DNA of 64,000 nucleotides, taken from contig NC_030384.2 in assembly GCF_001625215.2 (NCBI RefSeq), positions 43,558,390 through 43,622,389 on the forward strand, read 5' to 3'. The position numbers were made by a program, and so were the translations under genes. Source of the stretch: Daucus carota subsp. sativus (Eukaryota > Streptophyta > Magnoliopsida > Apiales > Apiaceae). The notes below the pieces were generated by a model. That model made no database searches and was not told the origin of the DNA. It saw only the letters and a program-made list of their open reading frames with translations. Below, in pieces: positions 11,919 through 24,084 of this stretch (positions are counted from its first letter, which is position 1; each line of letters begins with the position of its first letter).

Positions 11919-12219
11919 CCCTTCGTCCCAATGAATTGTATACAGTTTTCTTTTTGGGACGTCCCATCAATTGTATACATTTCAAAAGTAGTAAACTTTT
12001 ATAATATAAAACATCATTTCACCGACTACTTTCTTCCATTATCTCCATTCTATAATAATATAAACACTATTACACCCACTACTTTCCTCCACTATCTCAA
12101 ATCTATTATTAAATATTGATAGATCACACCACTTTACCCACTTTTCAACTACATTTACTACTTTTTTTCATGATCTCCATGAAAGTCAAACCAGCTCACA
12201 CAAAGTGGGACGAAGGGAG
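11919..12219. mobile_element. Stowaway MITE, same subfamily as 58840-59203
   Basis: Ends are CTCCCTTCGTCCC and GGGACGAAGGGAG, flanked by TA (11917-11918 and 12220-12221). The interior (AATGAATTGTATACAG, TTTTTGGGACGTCCC, CACTATTACACCCACTACTT) is the reverse complement of the element in the glucanase intron at 58840. It is non-coding; the open frame at 11931-12119 is an accident. Confidence 0.8.
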
Positions 12220-15200
12220 TAAATAAATAAGCAAAAATCAGAGAGAGATACGAATGACATCATGTGATTGGATTCCATGCTTTGCGGCCGGCGGGAATCC
12301 AGGCCACACGGGATTGCAAAGTCTTCATCTACAGGTGGGAGTTTAAGGTCAATGATTAATCTACAGATTGCCTTTCCTTTACTTCTTTGTTTCTTGTACA
12401 AACTTAATCTACATCGCATGTAAACCTTTATAAAAAAATTTAAAAATCTGCATTGCATCTAATAATCAAAAAACTACGTGTCATTTTTTGTTTTAACAAA
12501 TCATGAATATTTTCACTTAGAAAACTATTTTTGTGATTTTTCTTAAAATTTCATACAAGAACATGATTATCATTGTAACTACTACTAATATTGCGTATTT
12601 GCGTACCCTCCATGGCCCGGTATTAAGATTATGATTAGCAAAATTGACTAATTGTGTGGGGTTTCCTCTGTGGATATATGTGCACGGTTAATGTATATAA
12701 AAATGGAATAAATTTTCAATACCTTCCATAATCAAGATTAGGACAGGCATTTGTAACTTATAGACAACGCCATATTTTGCACGTGTGTGTTGATATATGA
12801 TAATCCAGTAATTTTATTTTTGAATCGCATTATAAATAGGGATCAATGTGTTATTATATATCCGCCTAAATAATATAGTGGCTTTTTTTCTTGAAATAAA
12901 ACAATATTGTTAATGTTTGTTTCCACTGTTTTTAACTAGTTTCGTAAAATTAACCTTCCTATCGGCCCATGCCAGAGACTGGAACGTAGTAAAAATCATA
13001 TTTTTTTTAAATCAATTATCGCATTCGCCATTAAAAAATAGGAAAAAAAAAAATTCAAGTTATACGGGGAAGAAGGGGTGATCCTGATGGAGGTGCGTCT
13101 GACGTCAGGTTTGATCACTCTTACCTTGATTTGTTTCCAGAAGAAGAAAGACAGGATGAATAATGGTGGTGTGTATAATGTTATATAGTGGTGAGTAAGC
13201 AAAGCAGTGCTTCAACTTCAAGGAGTAGGAATGACTAAATGGCGGTGGAGGAAGTTGACACATCAATCTATGCAACGTTTTGTTAAGCATCCTTGCAAAA
13301 TTGGTTGTTTCTATACCGTATGCGTTTAAACGAGTCGAACCGAGTTAAAGGGTGTCGTACTCGAATTCGAGCTCGTTTAGAGAACTCAGTATCTAGCTAG
13401 TTCCATTCAAACTCGATCAATTTGAAGATTTTAATTTAAAACTATGATTGGCACAATTTTAATAGGTTCGAATTCAATTTGAAATTAGTGCGACAGGCAT
13501 AGAAAGAAGCTCGAATATATGTTCTACTCAAGTTTGACTTGACTTAATATTTATATCTAATTTAAATATTAAATATTTATATATATAATAGAGGCTTGAT
13601 TAAATTCCGAACCTGATGAGCTAAATAATTTAAAACACAAATTTCGATTTGACAGACTATTTTGATAGATTAAGATCGAGCTTAGAATATCATTAAACTG
13701 AATTTGAATATTTATGGTTTGAACTTAATAACCTCAAGATCGAGTGGGACTCGATTCTTATTAAATTATATTCTTGAATATCTCGTGAATTATTAGACAT
13801 CCATGAACGTTCCTAATAATATATACCACCCCATCTTAAATGTTTTTAGTAAGTTTTAACTAGATGTTTAAGAATATGTTTCAAAACTTTTTCCTTAATT
13901 AAATATTACTCTTAATTATCTTTATTTATAAAAAATATTCACAAACAAATTTTTAGCTAGTTTCGTAATCAAAGTATATTAAAATATGTATTAAAATATT
14001 ATAAAGAATATTGGGAACGGAGGAAGTATATAAATACTCCTGTATATTTACCTAGTATATATACATAGTATGTAGGCTTCGGATACTGCGCGCATAGAAA
14101 CCAATATATCACTGTGGAAATTTGGAAATTTCAGAAACTATTACTGAATTAAAATAAATCTAAAAATTAATATGATTAAATTTTTTAAATGGATTTGATA
14201 GTTTCTTATTATAATTCATTAAGAAAATGAGACAAACTTGCTTGTTAGATCGGTATGAGTACTATTACTTGACTGTTGTTTTTTGGTGACTAATTAATCA
14301 TCAATTTTATCTCCAAAAACGGCTACCAAAATTAGATTGACTATGTTTATTTTGTAATTAATTAATCATCCATTTTGGAAAAATAAACTAGGAAAAGCTG
14401 GATATGCCTGTAATTGGTAGATTAGATTTAAGAGTAGGTTACTGCTCATACATAAGTTGCAAGGTCAATTTGTGTAATTGGACTTTTGAAGCAGTCAATT
14501 TGGTGGCACGTGCAGTATAAACAATTAGTGATTCAAAAATAGTGAACCCTAGTGATTTATTTATGGCAGTAAAGTGAGACTCTGCTACAAATGTCGCATT
14601 ACAATTTACAAGTATCGTGCGTTCGGTTTCCTGCATCTTTCTCTCGATCAAGTCAAATTAGAGAACTTGATCAAACTGAATACTGTTTCTTTTAATATTA
14701 TTGAAATTTTGAGGAACTGGATTAATTCGGTGGAACAAGTTAAACTAATTTAATTGTTATTGTTTCTGATCTTGTGTTGGAGTGGACATATTCACACGAT
14801 GGAAATTCCAACAATGATGACATGGTGAGGAATGAAGATGTTCAAATAAATTAGTTCAATGTATCATGTATATATGTATGTGACTTCGTAACCCAACTCC
14901 AAATGTCTCCTTAAAAGTCGCCAGAGAACAAGATTGTTTATGCCCAAAATTGGAAAAGATCTTTTTGTTAAACACTTCTCGAGCCAAATGTATATAATAC
15001 GAGTCAGATTTTGTGGATCCATGTTGAAACTAGAGTTTTGAAATTGGAGTATCCGTCTTAATTTTTCTAAATTTATAATAATATATTTGATTATTCAAAT
15101 TTATATATTTATCATTTATAACTGGTGTTAAACATAATTATCAATTATTTATTAACATTTTCAAATTTTTACGATCACTAAGTCCATTGTTCTTCTTATA

Positions 15201-15869
15201 GTTATATCGCAAAAAAATTATAAAAATAATTGTTCAACCTTTTAGTTACAAAAATTAAGTTATAGAACATATTCTATAAATTGTTTGATGTTTAAAAAAA
15301 TCATAAAAAATTAAAATTAAAATGAATAGATTATATTTTGTCCAGTTTTGAACTCCATTACTTCAGTAATTTGTGAACTGCATAGAACTTGGATTTATAT
15401 AATTAATCAAATGAAGATAAAATCATATATATTACTTTTTTCAAAGATGATAAAAAAAAAGGTTTTGATAAAAATATATGTATATCAATTAATTAATTTT
15501 TATTTACAAACGGGGATAAGGTGATGCGAACGGGATATACACATGTATATTCGTCCAACCTCCCCCACCAGCCCCTACCTCAAACAAATTCACCTTTCTT
15601 GGAGATTATAGAAAACAACTCTTTCAATTCCCTGTTCACATTCTTTGTCAAACTTGTCGTTGTGCTCTCATGTCATTTAATTTAGAGAGAGCCAATAGCT
15701 TGAATTAGCAATGGATATATTTGAAGAATATTATTGTTTTACTACGTATAATACTACTAAAGATATTTTACTCGGCAGCCTTCCTCAACAGCTGCCTTGT
15801 GGCATACGGATCTATTTTTATAATAGCTTGCTATGCCACGGCTGCTCTCGTGGAGCCGCGCTTTCTCCC

Positions 15870-15876
15870 TATATAA
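15870..15876 (+). promoter_or_regulatory. Probable TATA box of the NAC gene
   Basis: TATATAA in a GC-richer setting, 236 bp before the NAC start codon. A start of transcription near 15905 would give a leader of about 210 bp made largely of CT repeats, common in plant leaders. Confidence 0.45.
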
Positions 15877-15942
15877 TCCCCTCTCCTTGCCTCTTTCTCC
15901 TTTTCTAAACCTCTGCTCGCTAAGTTTACCTTCATTTCGCAA

Positions 15943-16015
15943 AATATCTCTCTCTCTCCCCCTCCCTGCAAAATCTCTCTCTCTCTCTCCCTCCTCCCTC
16001 TCCCTTTCTTCAGCT
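15943..16015. repeat. CT-rich microsatellite in the NAC leader
   Basis: Runs of TCTCTCTC interrupted by CCCTCC. The position between the proposed TATA box and the start codon makes it part of the 5' UTR. Such pyrimidine tracts are frequent in plant leaders and promoters. Confidence 0.8.
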
Positions 16016-16111
16016 CTTTTAATTGTTCATCTGCCTATTTTATATAAAAATAATTATTTATAATAATTATCTAGCTAATTCTACTGTTTAGAGTTGATAA
16101 TTACAAAAGTA

Positions 16112-17913
16112 ATGATGGAAGGAGGTCCAATAGTAGTTAACCTGGAAGGAGAAGAAGAGGTGCAGCTGGATTTACCACCGGGCTTTCGGTTTCATCCCAC
16201 AGATGAAGAGATTATAACTCATTATCTCACCCACAAGGTTGTCAATCCCAGCTTCACAGCAACTGCTATCGGACAAGTTGATCTCAACAAGTGTGAACCA
16301 TGGGACTTACCAAGTAATTAACTCCATCTTTACTTTCATTCAATTGCATATCATTCCATGCTTATGCCCATAATTTCCTTCTATATATAGTATAAGTGCA
16401 ATTCATCAAATATTGATTCATAGGGTGTTAATTTCTAAGAACATCAACATTAAGAAATGACAATTTTAAATCTATAACTAATTTGAAACTAATATTATCA
16501 TTGATCAATATTATTGATAATTCGCTTTTAATTTTTGTTTAGAAAAAAATGATCTTGGTTCTGATTATACAATTACTTGCAGAGAAAGCTAAGATGGGGG
16601 AGAAAGAATGGTACTTCTTCTGCCAGAGAGACCGGAAATATCCCACAGGGATGAGAACCAACCGGGCCACGGAAACAGGATACTGGAAAGCCACCGGAAA
16701 AGACAAGGAGATTTATCGAAAAGCGAAAGGCCAGATGAGCAGCGGTGGGCTGGTGGGCATGAAAAAGACTCTGGTGTTCTACAAAGGAAGAGCTCCCAAA
16801 GGAGAGAAATCCAATTGGGTGATGCATGAATTTAGACTTGATGGCCAATTCTCTTACCACAATTTCCCCAATAAGTCAGTAGCCAAGGTACGTACGCATT
16901 CTACATATACGTGTACATCCGCATCACTTTAATTTCTTTTCTTTTTACGATTATTATTTCAATTGCAGTAGTTAGTTCCTTATTGTTGTAATTACATCAT
17001 TATATTCCATTCTGTTTAGGGTTTGTTATTTTTACTTCTGGTAAGCCTTTCCGGGGGACCACTACTCTTTTCTGTTTTGCAATTTATAGGAATTAAAAGG
17101 AACATATTTATAATGCCAAACAACCAGTGAACCATACTTTACCAACTTGGTTTTGACTATTCAACTAACTCTCCATCAGTTTTGGCTGTAGCAGGCCTCG
17201 TGTGTACATGCATATTAATGCCTAACTTACTAGCATAGTAGCATCACAATTTGATCATTTGAAAACTCATGCAGGATGAATGGGTTGTGTGTAAGGTTTT
17301 CCACAAGAATGCGACAATGATGAATAAGAAAGATTCGGTGACAGACTCTTTTGTCGTAGAAGGTGTTGAGGGCAGTCCATCTCTGTCATCACTCATGGAT
17401 TCTCCGTATAATTCATATGTTTCGAATGCAAATTACAATGCCATCAAACACGAAGAGGGTTCGAAAGGGACAATTTTTGCACCTTCTTTCCCTGCAGCCT
17501 CAGATGGAAAATTTGCAAACCAAATGCAACAACATAGCTACATGACACCCAATACAAATCATCAATCTACTCAAATTACTTATTTTCAAAATTACGATCA
17601 AATGGCGCCAAACTCCATTTTAGCCTACACTCAAAATGCAAATGTTCCATACCAGGGTTCTTCAAGCATGGGTAACTACTTGCAACAACAAAGGTTCAGT
17701 TCAGTTGCCAGTAACGGACAGTGCAAAGTGGAGCCGTACTCGTCGAATCTCAGCCGTTCACAGGACACCGGACTCAGCACTGACTTGACGGCGGAGATAT
17801 CCTCCAGGCAAGAAGTGGAAAGAAGCAAACCAACTTATAATGCAGATCATGTTGAGCGTGCTTCAGCTGGGCAACTTGAAGATTATGATTCTTTCTGGAA
17901 CTTTCAAGTTTAA
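16112..17913 (+). CDS. NAC-domain transcription factor (ANAC046/ANAC087 group)
   Basis: NAC proteins bind DNA as dimers; the ANAC046/087 group is linked in Arabidopsis to senescence and programmed cell death. Three exons: 16112-16313, 16583-16887, 17275-17913, giving 381 residues. The NAC domain runs from about 21 to 180 with its five blocks: [48 protein letters not shown], the [17 protein letters not shown] stretch followed by [20 protein letters not shown], and [11 protein letters not shown]. The two introns interrupt the domain at the places usual for NAC genes. The C-terminal 200 residues are rich in Asn, Gln and Ser and end with DYDSFWNF, an acidic-aromatic tail typical of activation regions. 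ATG 16112 is followed directly by a second ATG; the upstream in-frame TTG at 16094 is not a likely start. I saw no miR164-like site. Confidence 0.93.
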
Positions 17914-20208
17914 GATCATTTGTACACAAAAATTAATATATGTTTAATTTATTATTTCTTTAGGTCAAGCCATGCATATGAGTAGTTATTTAGTTAATTA
18001 GCTAGCTACCTAGCAGTGTATCATGAAAAATGTCTTATTGGGTTGTGTTTTCTGTTTTGTGGGCGGGAAAATTGTTGCCAAATCAAACTTACAGCTGGGT
18101 TGAATAGCTGTAAGAAATAATTTGGTAACTCCTAATAACGCGTTGAATTACAGCGATTTTTGGTAAACCAGCTAATGAAGTGGGTGTAGAGTTAATAAAA
18201 CAAGTTGGAAGATGATCTGTAATGAGGAATGTTGCGAGTGTGAACGAATGATGCATAAAATGAGCTGGGGGCACAGCACCTACACTTGCTTATATTCCTA
18301 ATTTACGTGCGTCAGAATGCACCTTCATTTCTTCGGACTTAATGATAGTGGAATCCAACCATTTGAGCCGTGTATTGTGCTGCAATTCTGATGCTCCAGT
18401 CCTCGGAACATATATTGTGGGTGTTTGGGAATTGAAGAAGCCCAGCTTCTTGACTTGAGAAGTACTTCTAAAATTTTGCATATTGTTTGGGTAAATAAGC
18501 CAACCCACTTATTTGATGAGATTTTGTCCAGAAGTTGGAAGCCAAGAGTTGTAGCTTTTTTTTTTCTTCTCAGCTTTTTTCCTCTCCTTTCTGTTTACAA
18601 CAGCAGAATAACTTATAAATGAGATTAGCCAAACATTCCTTAAATTATAAATTCAAACCAACTTCTCATTTATAATCCACTTCTTTATTTTAATCAATAA
18701 GTTACTTCTTTTAATCTTAGCCAAACGGCCCCATTATATACATGCATCACACAGACGACTTCTGATATGATGCTCGTTGTTGTGCCTGTTTGGTGAAATA
18801 TTCATAAAATTGAGTATAAATTTTACATGATAATTGAGATAAGTTTTTTTCCGATCGAATAATTGAGATATGTTATAATCAAAATTTAATACACGTCAAA
18901 AATTTTGTATCCAATATTATGTATAAAATATTTTTCATACTTAAACTGTCTTTGTAAGCAGTAATCAGCTATGCAAACTGTTTATGTAAGAACAATTATA
19001 AATGAGAATCGTTGTGAGTTCTTTTGATGTCTTTTTTTTCGTTAAAAAAATATACAAAAATGTATAGGATCATTTTAAGAATTATAATATTTTATTGTTA
19101 ATACTTTATATATATATTAAGTTTTAATATTTTTTTGACAAAATAATAAGTTTTAATATTAAAAAAAGTTATTTAAACACATAAATGAAAAATTAATTTG
19201 CATATAACTTCTCATATATATAATAACTGCTTATTTTAAGTTAAGCGGGTTTACTTGAATTGGCTGGGCTTCTTATAAATAAATTAGTAACAAGGCAAGG
19301 AACACGCTTCTTCTTTGTGCCTTAAAATAAAATCATGTGCATGACATGTAAATAAAAGGACGGGCTACCGGCATCCGCTGCCGCCAAACCGCAGCAATAT
19401 TCGTGAAGCAATAAAGGCAGGCAGAACTTTACTTGCACCGGAGTGTTGCAGCTGCTAAATTATTCTGTGTTCTTACACGTTTATATGATTAGGTTCAGAT
19501 ATAATCTAAGATTGAGCTGATCAATGAAAAAAATTTGCAGTACAAGTTTTATTTTTACTTGGTAAGTTCTAAGTTTTAACTACCTTGTGATAACCGAACT
19601 GAGCTATGGCCAGTTTTATTACTTAGAGCAAATCCGAATGGGATCCGCGTGTCATGTATATCATGTGGATTGTGGTATATCCTAGTTGATAGCTCACTGC
19701 AGTGCCGCTGTAAAAATACTTGAGAACTCAGTTTTTTACTGTGCTCAATATTGTGGCTCAGCTGAGCATATCCGATGGTAGCACCTTTCAATGGATGTGA
19801 ATTTGACCTTTCTGCATAGGACTATCTCACGTGTTTTATCAATATTTTATATCTCTATCTCTGGTAAAAAATTTACCCTTTTTTCATCACAACTTATTTC
19901 AAATACTGTCAGTCAAAATCACTAAAATAATTTCACAAATACAATCATAATTAAATATAATACTTCGATATAAATTTATATACAGTATAACTTTGTTTTA
20001 CGAGGGTGACAAAAGTCAATAGTTTAGTTCGTATTTCATCACACCAACGAAGAATCAAGAAAGAAGCAGCACTTAAACATCTTTTTGACACCCGAGTTGT
20101 TCCAACTCGTGTACGATTGTTACCGCTTGCTGGTATTGGCAATTCGAGATCTCCAATCTTTTTTGGCATATACAAATATATAGTTGCATTGAAATTTTTA
20201 AGTCATCG
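17914..20208. other. NAC-tRNA intergenic region
   Basis: The first few hundred bases are NAC 3' UTR. The segment 18.42-18.73 kb ends in CCAAACGGCC, and its TTCTTTATTTTAA and CCAACTTCTCATTTATAATC words resemble, in reverse, the GGCCGTTTGG sequence at 55.0-55.2 kb. It is probably a shared MITE family whose ends I could not set. The rest is AT-rich with no gene seen. Confidence 0.5.
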
Positions 20209-20282
20209 GGCCTATTAGCTCAGCTGGTTAGAGCGTCGTGCTAATAACGCGAAGGTCGCAGGTTCGAGACCTGCATAGGCCA
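20209..20282 (+). tRNA. tRNA-Ile, anticodon AAU
   Basis: 74 nt without an intron. The acceptor stem GGCCTAT pairs with ATAGGCC, followed by discriminator A. The A box is TAGCTCAGCTGG and the B box GGTTCGAGACC. The anticodon loop CTAATAA carries AAT at 20243-20245; A34 would be read as inosine. CCA is not encoded, as expected of a nuclear gene. A run of six T follows at once. Confidence 0.96.
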
Positions 20283-20285
20283 ACC

Positions 20286-20291
20286 TTTTTT
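20286..20291 (+). terminator. RNA polymerase III terminator of tRNA-Ile
   Basis: T6 run four bases after the tRNA end, the usual Pol III stop. Confidence 0.85.
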
Positions 20292-20654
20292 ATTTCCAGC
20301 TTTATCCCTGTCTGTGCACAAATTCGTTTCCTCCTTCCATAAACTATATTAAATCAAACTTAAAACAACTTACAAAAAAAAAACATTTTTCAAATACTGT
20401 CTAATTCGTTTAAATTATGAATAGAAAATATTTTTAAGGTAAAAAATAAAACGATGGTGAAGCTGATAGTACAATTCAATTAATCTCATTAAAATTTTCG
20501 ATATTGCGAACATTAATAGCTAGATTAATCCCGTATTTGTGTTTTACAAATATCTTTAACAACAACGACCACACAAATGTTGACTGGAAATAAATAAAAC
20601 AAAAATAATAAAACCCAGAGGCCGACCTAGCCAGAAACCACTGACCCAAACAAG
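20292..20654. other. Spacer between tRNA and ACHT promoter
   Basis: AT-rich, no gene or element recognised. The minus-strand frame at 20476-20667 has no protein-like character. Confidence 0.5.
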
Positions 20655-20775
20655 AGAGACGTGTCATTTACTTATCCAAAAGCAAGAAAAGTAAAAGCAG
20701 GTCAACACGTGGCGCGTCGAGGAGCAACACCTTCATTATCCACCGTTAGATTAAACTTTGCTTGTGGATAACGAT
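20655..20775 (+). promoter_or_regulatory. G-box / I-box cluster upstream of ACHT
   Basis: Within 120 bp there are ACGTGTC (near 20659), a CACGTGGC G-box core (20706-20713), ATTATCC and GGATAACG (20766-20773). G-boxes together with GATAA I-boxes are the classic pair in light-regulated photosynthesis promoters, and CACGTGGC also fits an ABA-response element. They lie 170-290 bp before the start codon of a chloroplast thioredoxin, so light control is a reasonable but untested inference. Confidence 0.45.
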
Positions 20776-20941
20776 CCCCACATATCTCCCTTTATCCTCT
20801 TTCTCATTTTTCAAACACATCCACTTTTTTCATCTTTCCATTACTCACAAATAACAACCCCCAATTATTATCATCTCCATCCACTTTTTCCTCACCGGAA
20901 AATCTCGCCGCCGGCAGTTTGAAGATATTTAGATTATAATT

Positions 20942-22725
20942 ATGGCTGAAGTTGTGTGCAAGACCAGCGTTTTGTCGCTTGGTAACGGGATTAATAGTAG
21001 TAATTTTAATCAGCATAAGCGGTATAGGCCTGGGAATGTTTCGGTAAGATCGAGGAGCTGTTTTTATGGCCGGAGAGTCGTTGTTGCGCCGTCGAATCGG
21101 GCGGTCGTTGTTAGTCCTCGCCGGAAAGCCTTGAATGTTCAGGTATGTTACCGTTGAATCTTTTAATTAGTAGTTACTAGATATATGTATGTGAATATAT
21201 CTTTGGATTTATGTGTTTTGTTTTTGTTATGGATCTGTTAGGTTGTTTTGTTGATTTTGTTTTCTAGATCCATTTTTTATGGGAGAAATTGATACTCCCT
21301 CTGTCCCATTTTAACTGATGTTTGACTTTTTAACACGTATATTGAGGTGTAAAAAGACAATGTCTATGGTTAATAAAAAAATTCAATTCTTATATCAAAT
21401 AAAAGTTTAGATTCTAAACTTTTATTTGATATAAATTTTATAAAGAATAATTATATTTAGATGTGATTTTTTTAACATCTTAAAATACGTGTAAAAAAGT
21501 CAAAAGCAGTTAAAATGGGACGGAGGGAGTATATAATACTCGTGCAGTAAAATTTTATAAATTAGATGATATTTATTGATTTATCTTTGCTTGTCTGTTA
21601 TAATTTCTTAAGGTTAAGTTAAGAAATTATTCAGTGTTGATTGTTATTTTTTTACAGGTTTGACCTAGCTGTTACTGTTATTGCTTGTGTTCATAAATCT
21701 ATGTGTTTTTCTTTATTTATATGTTATTTGGATGATGTTATGATCTAATTGTGGGGATGTTTATATCTGTTTGAATGTATAGATGAGTATTGGAATTGCA
21801 AAAGCTCAAAGATGGTGGGAGAAGGGGACTCAACCAAACATGAGACAAATCGAGGGAGCTCAAGACCTTGTCGATTCTCTGCACAACGCAGGGGATAAAC
21901 TGGTTGTGGTTGATTTTTACTCCCCGGGCTGCGGAGGCTGCAGAGCTCTTCATCCTAAGGTATCGTATTTTGCCCAGGTTTTTATTTTCTGGATCTATGT
22001 TTAATTCATTTGTGGTCAGGTATGAAATTTGTGTATCTAATTGTCTTGAATTCTTAATTTTTGTTTTGGCAGTTGTGTCAAATAGCAGAAATGAACCCAG
22101 ATGTGCAGTTCCTTCAAGTGAATTACGAGGAGCACAAATCCATGTGTTATTCCCTTAACGTTCATGTGCTTCCATTCTTTCGTTTCTATAGAGGGGCTCA
22201 TGGTCGTCTTTGCAGCTTCAGCTGTACCAATGCTACGGTTAGTCTTCGTACCAATCCTTTTAGATGCTGCAATTCCGATCCTTATGTTAGGTTTTCAAGT
22301 TCTAGCTAAAAGATTTAACCAATTCATAATAGGGTCTTTATTTACTCCTGGTTTTGGGATGTTGTCTTTGTAATTATTATCCTTCCCTGTGGATTTTAAC
22401 AAGAGTACTAATGGTTAATCATTGTAAAATGGTGCAGATCAAGAAATTTAAAGATGCTTTGGCGAAACACAGTCCGGATAGATGCAGCCTGGGTGAACCC
22501 AAGGGGCTGGAGGAGAAGGAGCTTGTGGCGCTTGCTGCCAACAAGGATCTCGCATTCACTTATACACCAAGGCCAGAGCAACCAATTACTCCACCAAAAG
22601 AAGGGGAGATCTTTACAGCCCCAGCATCGACACCTCACACAAGCACATACCCTCCACTTCCTCTTCCCCGCTCTCTGCAGATGAAAACTAATGATGCAAG
22701 GGATAAGACATTAGTTAACTCGTGA
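20942..22725 (+). CDS. ACHT: Atypical Cys-His-rich thioredoxin (ACHT, thioredoxin-like 1), chloroplastic
   Basis: ACHT proteins are thylakoid-associated redox proteins that pass oxidising equivalents from 2-Cys peroxiredoxin to chloroplast targets. Four exons in phase 0: 20942-21142, 21783-21959, 22073-22237, 22438-22725, giving 276 residues. Residues 1 to about 65 are rich in Ser, Arg and Val with few acids, as in a transit peptide. The thioredoxin fold follows. The active site is FYSPGCGGCRALHPK with Cys117 and Cys120 in CGGC, the ACHT variant of the standard WCGPC, plus the cis-proline in VLPFFRFY (Pro160). Extra cysteines (LCQIAEM, KSMCYSL, RLCSFSCTNAT, DRCSLG) and the long Pro/Thr-rich tail are typical of this group. 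Intron 1 carries a Stowaway MITE (21295-21529). ACHT1 versus ACHT2 is not resolved. Confidence 0.92.
21295..21529. mobile_element. Stowaway MITE in ACHT intron 1
   Basis: 235 bp with ends CTCCCTCTGTCCCATTTTAA and TTAAAATGGGACGGAGGGAG, flanked by TA (21293-21294 and 21530-21531). The inverted repeats extend inwards (TTTGACTTTTTAACACGTAT against ATACGTGTAAAAAAGTCAAA, one mismatch). It lies within the intron, clear of both splice sites. Confidence 0.9.
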
Positions 22726-23492
22726 AGTTAGTTGATAGAGTTTTCGCAGCAAAAACCTTTGTACAGTTTCTCCTATTGGTGTCTCACTGGTTTAAGGCCG
22801 AAATAGTTAGCTGGATGAATTTAGTAGTAGTATGTGTTGTGTTGTGTTGGAGTTGCAGGCTCATAGGATCTCTTTCTTTTTAACCGTTCCAGATCCAAGC
22901 TGCAAATGTAGTGAAACAGGAAGGTGCATATAAATATGTTATGATCGTGGCTCTCGCTGTTTTAGCTATGAGAGCCTTTCGTTATAAGAAAGGATGTAAT
23001 ATATAAGAGAGCATCCTTTTATTTGTATTTATTATTTGAATCAGCTTGACTTGATCTTTGTACTCCCTCCATTTTGTTCCATGATACAGTGTGGTGTTAA
23101 CATATTTTGCAGGAGTATGATTTTTAATACGGTATAAACAAAAAACTTCTCGGAGGTTTATATTTTGAAAGTATGCTTAGATTTTTTGCTGTAAGATCCA
23201 GAATACGAGTTTAGTTTCATTATTTTACAGAAGACTAGAAGTACAGAGATATATCTGGGCGACAAGTGAAGTGTAAAGGCCTGATTGAGGGCCAGGGACA
23301 CAGACAGAGAGGAGTACATGTATTATCCAAATCGACGAGGAGGAAGTTGAAATGTGTGGGGGATAATAGAGCTTGTGTACGCGTCTGTAACGTGGCCTGC
23401 CTGCTTTGATACAAACGTGACGTGACTTCTTGGCTGTTTTTGCTAGCTAGCTACCAGCTGTCTCTTTATTCTTCTTCTGCTTTACCCACAGA

Positions 23493-24084
23493 TAAGGGTG
23501 CCCATGGGTCACCAAAACCAAGCCCACCTGACCCGACCCTAAATCAATCCGAAAATATTTAAACCGGATTTTGATTGAGTTGAAAATTATTAAAACTGAC
23601 TTAAATGAGTTGGATTAAGATTTTGCATATAACTCGTCCATTATAACCTGATCCGCATATTTTATTTGTTTTTATTGAAATAATTTTAGTTGTCATTCTA
23701 TCTTTAAAACTAACATTATACAAACATCACTTAAATTCATAACAAATGTGTGAAACAAATTTTAATTTGAACGAATTATGTATAAGGGAATTAAAAAGTT
23801 CCGCTTAATAAGAATTAACTTATTGGCAAACAAACTCGATAATGAGCTCAACTTGTCTCGAAAAATTGTGAAATTATAAAACTACCTGATCTTAAGTCAC
23901 GCTCATTTTCTAGTAACCTATTCTAGTCGATCCAAACCGACTCAAACCGAAATAAATTCTAACCGACACAACCCTATGAAATTTAAACCGAACTTTAGTT
24001 GGGTTAAAAATTAAAAAAACCGAACTAAATGAGTTGAGTAAGGGTTTACATATAAAACGCCCAACCCGGCCGCGGGCACCTCTA
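23493..24084. mobile_element. hAT-like MITE with 8-bp target duplication
   Basis: Ends TAAGGGTGCCC and GGGCACCTCTA are inverted repeats with one or two mismatches. The direct repeat CCCACAGA flanks the element on both sides (23485-23492 and 24085-24092). An 8-bp duplication with TAGGGGTG-like ends fits the hAT superfamily. The ends carry Pro/Gly-like GC-rich words (CCAACCCGGCCGCGGG) common in such MITEs. Non-coding. Confidence 0.8.

Larger units (their letters stand above)
8797..16111. other. Gene-poor region between apyrase and NAC genes
   Basis: The first roughly 450 bp are apyrase 3' UTR and downstream sequence; the frame at 8856-9191 is not protein-like. The region 9940-12220 is a nest of inverted-repeat elements, listed separately. 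The stretch 12.2-13.3 kb is plain AT-rich sequence. From 13.33 to 13.8 kb there are repeated GAGTCGAAC- and CTCGAATTCGAG-like words that resemble old transposon debris, as at 43.25-43.45 kb. At 13.82-14.03 kb a very degenerate Stowaway-like pair may exist. From about 15.5 kb the NAC promoter begins. No convincing coding sequence was seen on either strand. Confidence 0.6.

Noticed and set aside
13827-14028. Stowaway-like pair (CCACCCCATC and GGAACGGAGGAAG)
   Set aside because: The two ends match poorly, so an element cannot be supported.
15711-15908. 65-codon frame before the NAC gene
   Set aside because: It spans the proposed TATA box and has no protein-like features.
16094-16111. Upstream TTG as NAC start
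   Set aside because: Nuclear plant genes start at ATG; the tandem ATG at 16112 fits the family N terminus.
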